NCBI GenBank assembly: GCA_028355015.1
Contig: JAOMRN010000017.1
Span: forward strand, 1 to 5,609
Source of the DNA: MGIIb-O2 sp002494975
Lineage (GTDB): Archaea > Thermoplasmatota > Poseidoniia > Poseidoniales > Thalassarchaeaceae
DNA: 5,609 bases
Direction of reading: 5' to 3'
Made by a program: the position numbers and the translations under genes. Shown piece by piece: positions 1 through 5,489 of the stretch (the stretch's first letter is position 1; each line of letters opens with the position of its first letter). The notes under the pieces were generated by a model that was not told the DNA's origin, did no database searches, and saw nothing but the letters and a program-made list of their open reading frames with translations.

Positions 1-404
1 GATCGATTACAGAATTGTTTATTCGCATAGTTGTGATTTTTACATTTTGGGCAACGCCAATCGCCCGGTTTCATATGGATGTCTCTATCGAAACTTCGTC
101 TATCATTTCCACCTCGATTATTATCTCTTCCTCGATTATTTCCTTTTCTACCATCACGTGGCCTTCTATCTCTTGGTGCAATTTCAACAGGTGAACCCAC
201 AGCATTTTCTGCAACTACACCTTCTGCTAGTGGTTTGATATGAATGAATGCACCATTTACTGATCCAATTACTGAATCAACCCTTCCGAGGAATTTCCCA
301 CCAACAATTCTGATACCTGTATACAGTCCAGGAGCTCTACCCTCGAAAGATACCAACAACCCCCCCTCATGAGATGGTTGACTGACACTCCCGGAGAAAC
401 TCAT
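1..404 (-). CDS. Gar1-like RNA-binding protein with Arg/Gly-rich linker and RanBP2-type zinc finger (partial, 3' end outside window)
   Basis: I translated the complement of this stretch directly: ATG at 404-402 opens 134 codons with no stop before the edge. Residues about 15-76 resemble the small beta-barrel of archaeal Gar1, the H/ACA ribonucleoprotein subunit that helps guide pseudouridylation of RNA: GLLV near the start, then P.L, then KFLGRVDSVIGSV and IHIKPL, then a late VG..V.I strand. Residues 78-107 are rich in Arg, Gly, Asn and Asp (RGRD, RGGND), like an RGG-type RNA-binding tail. Residues 116-134 read W-R-C-P-K-C, N125, C132-N-R, matching the RanBP2 zinc-finger pattern W-x-C-x2-C-x3-N-x6-C-x2-C; the fourth Cys falls beyond the edge. 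Known archaeal Gar1 proteins are short and lack such a tail, so this is an extended Gar1 or a Gar1-barrel paralogue. It lies one codon after the stop of the upstream surface-protein gene, with no clear ribosome binding site, so translational coupling is likely. Confidence 0.7.
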   Translation of the reverse strand, partial: MSFSGSVSQPSHEGGLLVSFEGRAPGLYTGIRIVGGKFLGRVDSVIGSVNGAFIHIKPLAEGVVAENAVGSPVEIAPRDRRPRDGRKGNNRGRDNNRGGNDRRSFDRDIHMKPGDWRCPKCKNHNYANKQFCNR

Positions 405-407
405 AGT

Positions 408-2399
408 TCATTCGCGTCGGGTTGAGTATATGAGACCGATAGTTAGAGCTAAAATAGTCAAAACAATACTCGACCCAGGTAAAAAACCAGTTTCCTTAGA
501 GTTTTCAACGGGAAGAGGAGTTTTATCTTCGAACAAATGTGAATTATTTACCATCATAACAACTTCGTTACATTTCATTGAAATATCGCAAGCAATAACT
601 TTCACTTCATGGACACCTTCATCCCATAATCCGAAATTTATTATTGGAGTACTCCAGGAATCTCCTGAAACTGATATACTGCCAGCAGATAGATTATCGA
701 TGGATAATGAAAATACGACTTCTTCTCCATCTGGGTCGCTAAATTGTCCTTGAGCCTTCCAAGTATCTACTTCCCAACCATATTCGGATACAGTAATCAG
801 AGGTGGTGAACTTTCTTTCATAATGTTTAGATAAAATATCTTATCTATTGAATATATATTTTCACCATAAACTCCAATCCATAGATTAACTAGGCCCGGA
901 TTTATTCCAGTTGATTCGACCATTAATGTTGCCTCAGACATTATTGTAGTTGTATCTATTGTAGCGGCATTAATATTTTGAGTTTGTGTGAAACTATAAT
1001 CTAAATTTAATTCAGGCCATCCCTGATTCAATTCAACATTTATCGGGTGTGGACTTTGAAGAATATTTGAAGTCGTTGATACTGAAATTGGAATTCCAAG
1101 ATGCCATGTTCTATTCCCGGAACTCTGTCCTGAAATATCAATTGCCTCACAAGTAACGCTCACGACTCCCTCACTAGGTACAATTCCTGAAAATGATTTA
1201 TCAGGTCTTTGGAATATATTCGCTGAATCATCAGCTTCACAATTTATCTCTAATTGAGTAAGTGGTTTTTCATCGGTAAACCATGACGAAACACTCTCCC
1301 ACTCAGCCCATACTATTTCTCCACTTTCTAATGAAGGAAACCATGATTCATCGAGAGGTGCATTTTCAGTCCAAACTGGTGGTTCATCAATTGGTATCGG
1401 TGCAATTGTAAAATCCGCAAAAATATCTTCTCCACTAGGCCAAATATCTCTACTTCTATGAGGGGAAAGAGTATACTTGTTATTTTCATTCCCATTATTT
1501 TCAAATGTATATGTAGATGAGCCGTCTCCTACGCATGTCCCTCTTAATGGAGCATCTTCATGAGTCATAGGCTCGAATTCAACATCTCTTCCTTCGCATT
1601 CTTCCCACATATCTAATCTTAAATCTGGACTGCTAGGGAATGTAAAATCTAGAACAGCATTGGTCATATTGGACGCATTAAATGCGAGAGTAAATTCCTC
1701 TCCTTGGGCCATATTAGGTATAACCATCGTAGCATTCATCCATAGTTCAAGTCTACATTCATCTACTCCCTCAGAAGTTTCAATTAAGATATTACAATCT
1801 CTTTCTGAATTGGGATAAACAGGGACTTCTTCACAACCATTACTGGATCCTATAGCAGTACAATCTCTTATATCTGCATGATTAGAAGGAACTAAATTCC
1901 ACTCTTCTATTATGACGCCATTATCTTGCCAAGTAGCATTCTTCCAATCTAACCCCACGCCTCCCCTGTGAGGAGAAGACTCTCTCAATCCTATTCGAGT
2001 CATTGCATATTCTATGCATTCTGAGGCGACAGCCTCAACTGCAGATTTTTCATCAGTTGAAATCCAACCATCTCCTCCACTAGGATACAACTCTTCCAAA
2101 TATGAATCAAGTTTTTCTCTCAACAAATCAACACTGCTTCCATTTATCCATGCTCTCGCTTCCACCTCTGCTGAATTCCAGTCGTCATCGACCACAATGT
2201 CAAAATGTGCATGAGTATAGGGTAGGATATCTTCGAAAGTAATAGAGCTACACCTATCTTCTATACTTCCGCCTCCGCCTCCTAATTGATTCAAAGTCAA
2301 ACTTTCATTTTCCAGAGGTATTTTTTGTTGATCAAAAGGAATCATCACAGAAATCATCATGAAAATTGCTATCAGAGGTAATAGTTGCTTGTATGACAT
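408..2399 (-). CDS. Secreted, C-terminally membrane-anchored surface protein of unknown function
   Basis: I do not recognise the family. With ATG at 2399 the protein has 663 residues. A hydrophobic N-terminal stretch (about 6-22, LLPLIAIFMMISVMI) follows one Lys and looks like a signal peptide. A run of five glycines (40-44) follows, then a long acidic, Cys-containing extracellular part (12 Cys in all) with several N-glycosylation sequons (NGS, NAT twice, NAS, NMT, NRT, NLS, NNS). About 535-615 looks like an Ig/cadherin-like beta-sandwich (FSDPDG, then HEVKVIACD). A hydrophobic helix at about 642-658 with the tail STRRE would anchor it in the membrane, leaving the body outside. An in-frame GTG at 2408 is an alternative start, closer to a GGGAG motif; I prefer ATG because the signal peptide begins there. 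It is divergent from the transferrin operon and shares its control region. A structural, adhesive or binding role is possible but unproven. Confidence 0.8.
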   Translation of the reverse strand: MSYKQLLPLIAIFMMISVMIPFDQQKIPLENESLTLNQLGGGGGSIEDRCSSITFEDILPYTHAHFDIVVDDDWNSAEVEARAWINGSSVDLLREKLDSYLEELYPSGGDGWISTDEKSAVEAVASECIEYAMTRIGLRESSPHRGGVGLDWKNATWQDNGVIIEEWNLVPSNHADIRDCTAIGSSNGCEEVPVYPNSERDCNILIETSEGVDECRLELWMNATMVIPNMAQGEEFTLAFNASNMTNAVLDFTFPSSPDLRLDMWEECEGRDVEFEPMTHEDAPLRGTCVGDGSSTYTFENNGNENNKYTLSPHRSRDIWPSGEDIFADFTIAPIPIDEPPVWTENAPLDESWFPSLESGEIVWAEWESVSSWFTDEKPLTQLEINCEADDSANIFQRPDKSFSGIVPSEGVVSVTCEAIDISGQSSGNRTWHLGIPISVSTTSNILQSPHPINVELNQGWPELNLDYSFTQTQNINAATIDTTTIMSEATLMVESTGINPGLVNLWIGVYGENIYSIDKIFYLNIMKESSPPLITVSEYGWEVDTWKAQGQFSDPDGEEVVFSLSIDNLSAGSISVSGDSWSTPIINFGLWDEGVHEVKVIACDISMKCNEVVMMVNNSHLFEDKTPLPVENSKETGFLPGSSIVLTILALTIGLIYSTRRE

Positions 2400-2422
2400 A
2401 GGCCCCACAGTCTCCCGACTCT

Positions 2423-2455
2423 AACATGACAACATGATTGTATCGCCTTCATGTT
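2423..2455. repeat. Three copies of AACATGA, two direct and one inverted, in the divergent promoter region
   Basis: AACATGA occurs at 2423-2429 and 2431-2437, and its complement TCATGTT at 2449-2455. The second and third copies form a 7-bp inverted repeat around an 11-base spacer. The cluster lies just upstream of the minus-strand surface-protein start, where its 5' untranslated region or proximal promoter should be. It may be a second regulator site or an mRNA hairpin for that gene. The repeats are short and chance is not excluded. Confidence 0.35.
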
Positions 2456-2461
2456 TTACAG

Positions 2462-2477
2462 TTTAGGGTGTCCTAAA
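2462..2477. promoter_or_regulatory. Operator 1: palindrome TTTAGG-N4-CCTAAA, DtxR/IdeR-like box
   Basis: This is a perfect 6-bp inverted repeat, TTTAGG GTGT CCTAAA. It ends one base before the TATA-like element at 2479-2486, so a bound repressor would cover the TFB-recognition position of the plus-strand promoter. The arms match the TTAGG/CCTAA arms of DtxR/IdeR-family metalloregulator sites; the classical DtxR consensus TTAGGTTAGCCTAACCTAA begins with the same TTAGG-N4-CCTAA arrangement. The assignment to DtxR is an inference from arm sequence and spacing, supported by the transferrin-like gene downstream. Confidence 0.75.
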
Positions 2478-2478
2478 A

Positions 2479-2486
2479 TTAATATA
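2479..2486. promoter_or_regulatory. Probable TATA box of the transferrin operon, possibly used in both directions
   Basis: TTAATATA lies between the two operators. Archaeal transcription usually starts about 25 bases downstream, which would put the plus-strand start near 2505-2512, inside operator 2, leaving a leader of about 30 bases that includes the AGGTGAT ribosome binding site. Read on the other strand it is TATATTAA, which could serve the surface-protein gene with a start near 2456. The position fits, but no transcript end was measured. Confidence 0.45.
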
Positions 2487-2504
2487 GGCTACCTCCGTCG
2501 GAAG

Positions 2505-2520
2505 TTTAGGTAGCCCTAAA
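2505..2520. promoter_or_regulatory. Operator 2: palindrome TTTAGG-N4-CCTAAA, DtxR/IdeR-like box
   Basis: This is a second perfect copy, TTTAGG TAGC CCTAAA, with the same arms and spacer length as operator 1. The two centres are 43 bp apart, close to four helical turns, so two dimers would sit on the same DNA face. It overlaps the expected plus-strand transcription start and ends 22 bases before the transferrin ATG. The arrangement suggests repression of the operon when the regulator is metal-loaded. Confidence 0.78.
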
Positions 2521-2529
2521 AATAATACT

Positions 2530-2536
2530 AGGTGAT
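2530..2536 (+). promoter_or_regulatory. Ribosome binding site AGGTGAT of the transferrin-like gene
   Basis: AGGTGAT is a 7-base match to the anti-Shine-Dalgarno end of 16S rRNA and lies 6 bases before ATG 2543. It fixes that start and implies a leadered transcript. Confidence 0.75.
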
Positions 2537-2542
2537 AATAAA

Positions 2543-4645
2543 ATGAATATAAATAAAATGATAACTTGCTTAATCTCATTGCTTTTCTTGACAACTACTT
2601 TAGCTGGGTGCTTGAATAATGATGAAGAAAAACAAGGTAGTTTAGTAATAGCCTATGAAATACAATCAGATTACGAAAATATTGATGAAAATCCACAGCA
2701 ATTAGCAGATTACCTGTCTGAACAACTAAATTATGATGTATCACTATACAGCGTAGACTCAGAAGGTGCTATGATTGAGGCACTAAGATTTGGTAATGCA
2801 GACATTGCTTTAATGGATAGTGGTGCTGCTTGGGTCGGCTGGCAGCAGTATGGTCTTGATGCTCTAGGAGCTGATCAGAAAAGTGATGGAAGGACGTACT
2901 ACAATGCCCATGCTTGGGTAAGAGCTGACAGTGCAATGGCAGAGGCACATTTGGATGAAAACCCCTACACTGATCCTTTCGCCCTTCTTTCAGGAAAGAC
3001 TTCTTGCCATACTGGATGGCTCAAATCAGCAGGTATGCTTCTTCCGATGGGATTCTTAATTGGTCATGGTTATGCAAATGTTATTGGCGATCCAAATGAT
3101 GTTGAAACTATAAGAAATACGATCTTCGAATATTTTAATGAGAACGCATCAATACCTGATTCAGGCACTCCATATTATGGGTATGAAGGAGCTATAAAGT
3201 GTCTTTCTGATGGTACAGGAGATGTTGCATTTGCTAAAGACAGCACTGTTGATTCGTTTTGTGGCAATGAGTTGTCAGAAGAAAATAGTGATTGGTGTCT
3301 TTCGAGAGATGAATATGTAGCACTTCCTGCCTTTGGTAAATCTCCTAGTCACCCAGTCATGTATAATCCTGAATTAATGGATTCAGATCTCTTACTTCAA
3401 ATAACTGAAGTTCTTGTTGGTATGAGTGAAAATCAAGAGGCCAGTATTATATTAGAAAATGTACTCAATACTCCGGGTATCATCGCAACAAATGCGGAGG
3501 AACATTTGACTAGTTATTCATCATTGATTTCTAATATTCCAGGTATATCTGCATATTACAACGATAAATTTACAATAAATGGGACGGTTTCTCCGACTAT
3601 AGAAAAAGTTAGAATAGCATATGAGGTTAAGGCAGATTATGAAAATATTGATGAAAATCCTCAAATCTTAGCTGACTATTTATCGGAAGTTCTGAGCGTC
3701 CCTGTTGAATTATACAGTGTAGATTCAGAAGGGGCAATTATTGAAGCATTAAGATTTGGAAATGCAGATATTGCATTCATGGATGGTGGCGCAGCATGGG
3801 TTGGTTGGAAAGAATATGGGTTAGCAGTAATGGCAGCTGATCAAAAATCGGATGGCCGTACTCATTACAATGCTCATGCATGGGTTAGAGCGGATAGCGA
3901 GATGGCCGCGGCACATCTTGATGATGACCCAGAAACAGATCCATTTGCTCTTCTTGAAGGTAAAAATTCATGTCATACAGGGTGGTTAAAATCCGCAGGT
4001 ATGCTTCTACCGATGGGCTACCTAATTGGAAATAATTATGCTCCGGTAATAGGCGATGAGAATGATATTGATTCATTAAGAAGCACAATCTATAATTTCT
4101 TTAGTCCAAATGCCTCAATTCCTGATTCAGGAACTCCTTACTATGGTTATTCAGGGGCTGTCAAATGCCTATCGGATGGTTCAGGAGATGTGGCTTTTGC
4201 TAAGGATAGTACTGTAGATTCTTACTGTGATAATGAAGATATCAATGATAATGAAGAATGGTGTCTTGATATAAACCAGTATGTTGCACTCGACTCATTT
4301 GGACAAGCACCTAGTCACCCAATAATGTATAATCCAAGTAGTTTAGATGTCCAAACTAGGACTGCAATATTAAACTCATTAATGTCTTTGAATTATGAAA
4401 CATATGTTGAAAATTATACCGCTATGGGAAGTACATTCACTGGCTGTTATGATATTTCAGTGCACGTAATTGATGAAGAATCCCAAAGAAACACTTGTGG
4501 CTCTGAGATTTTGGCTAATATCCTAAATACTCCTGGCTTAGTAAGAGTAACATCTCAAGATCATTTAGGTAGTTATTCTGAATTGATCAGTAATATTCCA
4601 GGTATTTCATCTTACTATAATGATAAGTTTGAAATTGAAGAGTAA
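2543..4645 (+). CDS. Two-lobed transferrin-like iron-binding lipoprotein of an ABC importer
   Basis: This is the probable extracellular Fe(III)-capturing component of the importer encoded downstream. Residues 1-22 are a lipoprotein signal with lipobox LAGC (Cys23), giving a membrane-tethered protein. Two homologous lobes follow (about 33-343 and 355-696). Lobe 1 has the transferrin iron ligands Asp92, Tyr120, Tyr214 and His270, and lobe 2 has Asp414, Tyr442, Tyr536 and His592. The anion-site motif SCHTG has Thr157/Thr479; the usual Arg four residues later is Lys161/Lys483. Cys155-Cys220 and Cys477-Cys542 match the conserved transferrin disulfide, and Cys240/252 and 562/574 probably pair too. 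The block YYGY.GA.KCLSDG.GDVAFAK is nearly identical to animal transferrin. The fold is shared with PhnD-type phosphonate binders, the likely automatic label, but PhnD lacks these motifs. It ends in tandem stops (TAATAA). Family assignment is strong; iron as substrate is inferred from the ligands and operators. Confidence 0.92.
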   Translation: MNINKMITCLISLLFLTTTLAGCLNNDEEKQGSLVIAYEIQSDYENIDENPQQLADYLSEQLNYDVSLYSVDSEGAMIEALRFGNADIALMDSGAAWVGWQQYGLDALGADQKSDGRTYYNAHAWVRADSAMAEAHLDENPYTDPFALLSGKTSCHTGWLKSAGMLLPMGFLIGHGYANVIGDPNDVETIRNTIFEYFNENASIPDSGTPYYGYEGAIKCLSDGTGDVAFAKDSTVDSFCGNELSEENSDWCLSRDEYVALPAFGKSPSHPVMYNPELMDSDLLLQITEVLVGMSENQEASIILENVLNTPGIIATNAEEHLTSYSSLISNIPGISAYYNDKFTINGTVSPTIEKVRIAYEVKADYENIDENPQILADYLSEVLSVPVELYSVDSEGAIIEALRFGNADIAFMDGGAAWVGWKEYGLAVMAADQKSDGRTHYNAHAWVRADSEMAAAHLDDDPETDPFALLEGKNSCHTGWLKSAGMLLPMGYLIGNNYAPVIGDENDIDSLRSTIYNFFSPNASIPDSGTPYYGYSGAVKCLSDGSGDVAFAKDSTVDSYCDNEDINDNEEWCLDINQYVALDSFGQAPSHPIMYNPSSLDVQTRTAILNSLMSLNYETYVENYTAMGSTFTGCYDISVHVIDEESQRNTCGSEILANILNTPGLVRVTSQDHLGSYSELISNIPGISSYYNDKFEIEE
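2639..3571 (+). repeat. Transferrin-like lobe 1 (intragenic tandem duplication, copy 1)
   Basis: This is residues 33-343 of the lipoprotein. Residues 35-294 align with 357-616 without a gap at a constant offset of 322; by hand count about 183 of 260 positions are identical (about 70%). Both copies end in the same element, SNIPGIS.YYNDKF. Confidence 0.9.
3605..4630 (+). repeat. Transferrin-like lobe 2 (intragenic tandem duplication, copy 2)
   Basis: This is residues 355-696. It keeps every proposed metal ligand of lobe 1 but is about 31 residues longer, from an insertion near residues 618-650 that contains Cys635 and Cys652. A short linker (344-354) with an NGT sequon joins the lobes. Many codons differ only at silent positions between the lobes, so the duplication is old and the protein sequence is under constraint. 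Confidence 0.9.
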
Positions 4646-4655
4646 TAAAAATACA

Positions 4656-4695
4656 ATTGCTGGGAGGTAGGCTTCATCATTTATCTCCCGGCAAT
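4656..4695 (+). other. Intercistronic RNA hairpin between the binding-protein and ATPase genes
   Basis: ATTGCTGGGAG (4656-4666) pairs with CTCCCGGCAAT (4685-4695) as an 11-bp stem with one G-U wobble and an 18-base loop. It starts 10 bases after the transferrin stop codon. No T-run follows, so it is not a typical terminator. It may protect the 3' end of the binding-protein message, raising its level over the ATPase and permease, or cause partial termination. Confidence 0.55.
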
Positions 4696-4707
4696 ACCAA
4701 ATAATGG

Positions 4708-4723
4708 TTTAGTCGCCCCTAAA
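4708..4723. promoter_or_regulatory. Operator 3: degenerate copy of the TTTAGG-N4-CCTAAA palindrome
   Basis: TTTAGT CGCC CCTAAA matches operators 1 and 2 except for the last base of the left arm, and gains one outer G-C pair (4707/4724). It lies 28 bases before the ATPase ATG, next to an AT-rich AAATAAT (4699-4705) that could be a weak TATA element. This suggests a second, separately regulated promoter inside the operon. Confidence 0.6.
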
Positions 4724-4739
4724 CTTGCTTCTGAACAGT

Positions 4740-4744
4740 GGTGA
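4740..4744 (+). promoter_or_regulatory. Ribosome binding site GGTGA deciding the ATPase start
   Basis: GGTGA lies 7 bases before ATG 4752, almost the same spacing as at the transferrin gene. This favours ATG 4752 over the in-frame TTG at 4725, which has no such site and abuts operator 3. Confidence 0.65.
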
Positions 4745-4751
4745 CTGGATT

Positions 4752-5489
4752 ATGACTGATGTTTTGGAAGAAGTCGAATCTCATAAGAGCCCAATAATAA
4801 GGCTAATAGATGTTGAGATTGGTTACAAAGCAGCTGAACCGTTAGTTAAAATTCCTAACTTAGAAGTTTATCCTGGAGAGATAGTAGCTATTGCGGGCCC
4901 ATCTGGAGTGGGTAAGACTACTCTTCTGCGTACAATTGCAGGTTTAATCCGTCCAATATCGGGGAAATTAGAGGTATGTGGGCAGGTAAGTCCTTTCAAG
5001 CCCGGTAAAGGTGTACTAGGTTATGTTCCTCAGCGACTCGGTCTTATTCGACATACTAGTGTTATGCATAATGTGATGATTGGGGCTAATGCTGGACACA
5101 ACAAATCATTTTGGTCACTTTTACCATCCTCATTAGCTAAAAAGCATGCCTTGGAATCTATTGATTCAATGGGTCTCTCAGATAAGTTAAATGAGCCTAT
5201 AAGAAGACTTTCTGGCGGTCAGCAACGAAGGGTTGCTACAGCTAGGACTCTTGCACAAAAACCATCTTTGATAATGGCTGATGAATTTCTAAGTGAATTA
5301 GATGAAGAAACTATGAATATGGTATTAAAAGAGGTGACGGATTATGTCCGGAAAAGTGGAGCCGCATTATTAGTTGTCGAACACGATATTTCTCGAGCGA
5401 AATCCATGGCAGATAGATTACTGGTCATTGATGATGGCCGTGTTAATCCATTCATTACAGAGGCAACTGCTATGGAGGTGAAAATATGA
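4752..5489 (+). CDS. ABC transporter ATP-binding protein (PhnC-like), probable iron importer ATPase
   Basis: This cytoplasmic ATPase should drive import of the ligand delivered by the transferrin-like lipoprotein. From ATG 4752 it has 245 residues, normal for an importer nucleotide-binding subunit. All catalytic motifs are intact: Walker A GPSGVGKTT (49-57), Q-loop Gln94 in GYVPQR, signature LSGGQ (153-157), Walker B LIMADE with Asp177 and Glu178, D-loop SELD (181-184) and switch His211 in VVEHD. The overall look is closest to PhnC-type ATPases, which fits the PhnD/transferrin fold of the binding protein. It follows the lipoprotein gene after a 106-bp gap with a hairpin and operator 3, and its TGA overlaps the permease ATG (ATGA), so those two are translationally coupled. 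The substrate is inferred from the neighbours, since the ATPase does not reveal it. Confidence 0.9.
   Translation: MTDVLEEVESHKSPIIRLIDVEIGYKAAEPLVKIPNLEVYPGEIVAIAGPSGVGKTTLLRTIAGLIRPISGKLEVCGQVSPFKPGKGVLGYVPQRLGLIRHTSVMHNVMIGANAGHNKSFWSLLPSSLAKKHALESIDSMGLSDKLNEPIRRLSGGQQRRVATARTLAQKPSLIMADEFLSELDEETMNMVLKEVTDYVRKSGAALLVVEHDISRAKSMADRLLVIDDGRVNPFITEATAMEVKI
5474..5481 (+). promoter_or_regulatory. Strong ribosome binding site GGAGGTGA of the permease gene
   Basis: GGAGGTGA is a full 8-base Shine-Dalgarno match inside the last codons of the ATPase gene, 4 bases before the overlapping permease ATG at 5486. Confidence 0.8.

Noticed and set aside
47..238. Plus-strand reading frame of 63 codons
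   Set aside because: It is antisense to the Gar1-like gene; its Phe/Tyr/His-rich product is the complement of the Arg/Gly/Asn codons there.
360..366. Seven-C run as a phase-variation tract or sequencing error
   Set aside because: The Gar1-like barrel reads on through it in frame on both sides and the run is short.
402..410. Stop-codon readthrough fusing the surface protein to the Gar1-like protein
   Set aside because: TGA, ACT, ATG are in one frame, but the first product already ends in a normal membrane anchor with an RRE tail and the second starts with its own Met; nothing nearby suggests recoding.
430..753. Plus-strand reading frame of 107 codons
   Set aside because: It lies wholly inside the minus-strand surface-protein gene, with no ribosome binding site and no recognisable domain.
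2014..2214. Plus-strand reading frame of 66 codons
   Set aside because: It is a Ser-rich antisense shadow of the surface-protein gene.
2266..2282. GGCGGA codon repeat (pentaglycine) as an expandable microsatellite
   Set aside because: Only five glycine codons; more simply a flexible linker after the signal peptide.
3885..4088. Minus-strand reading frame of 67 codons
   Set aside because: It is antisense to lobe 2 of the transferrin-like gene, covering the conserved SCHTG region that explains its openness.
2543..4645. Phosphonate/phosphite-binding PhnD
   Set aside because: The fold and operon order fit, but where PhnD has an STSG-type ligand loop this protein has SCHTG with transferrin-specific Cys, Tyr, Lys and His motifs in both lobes, and the operators look metal-responsive.
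4725..4751. TTG start for the ATPase, nine codons upstream
   Set aside because: TTG abuts operator 3 and lacks a ribosome binding site, while ATG 4752 has GGTGA at the right distance.
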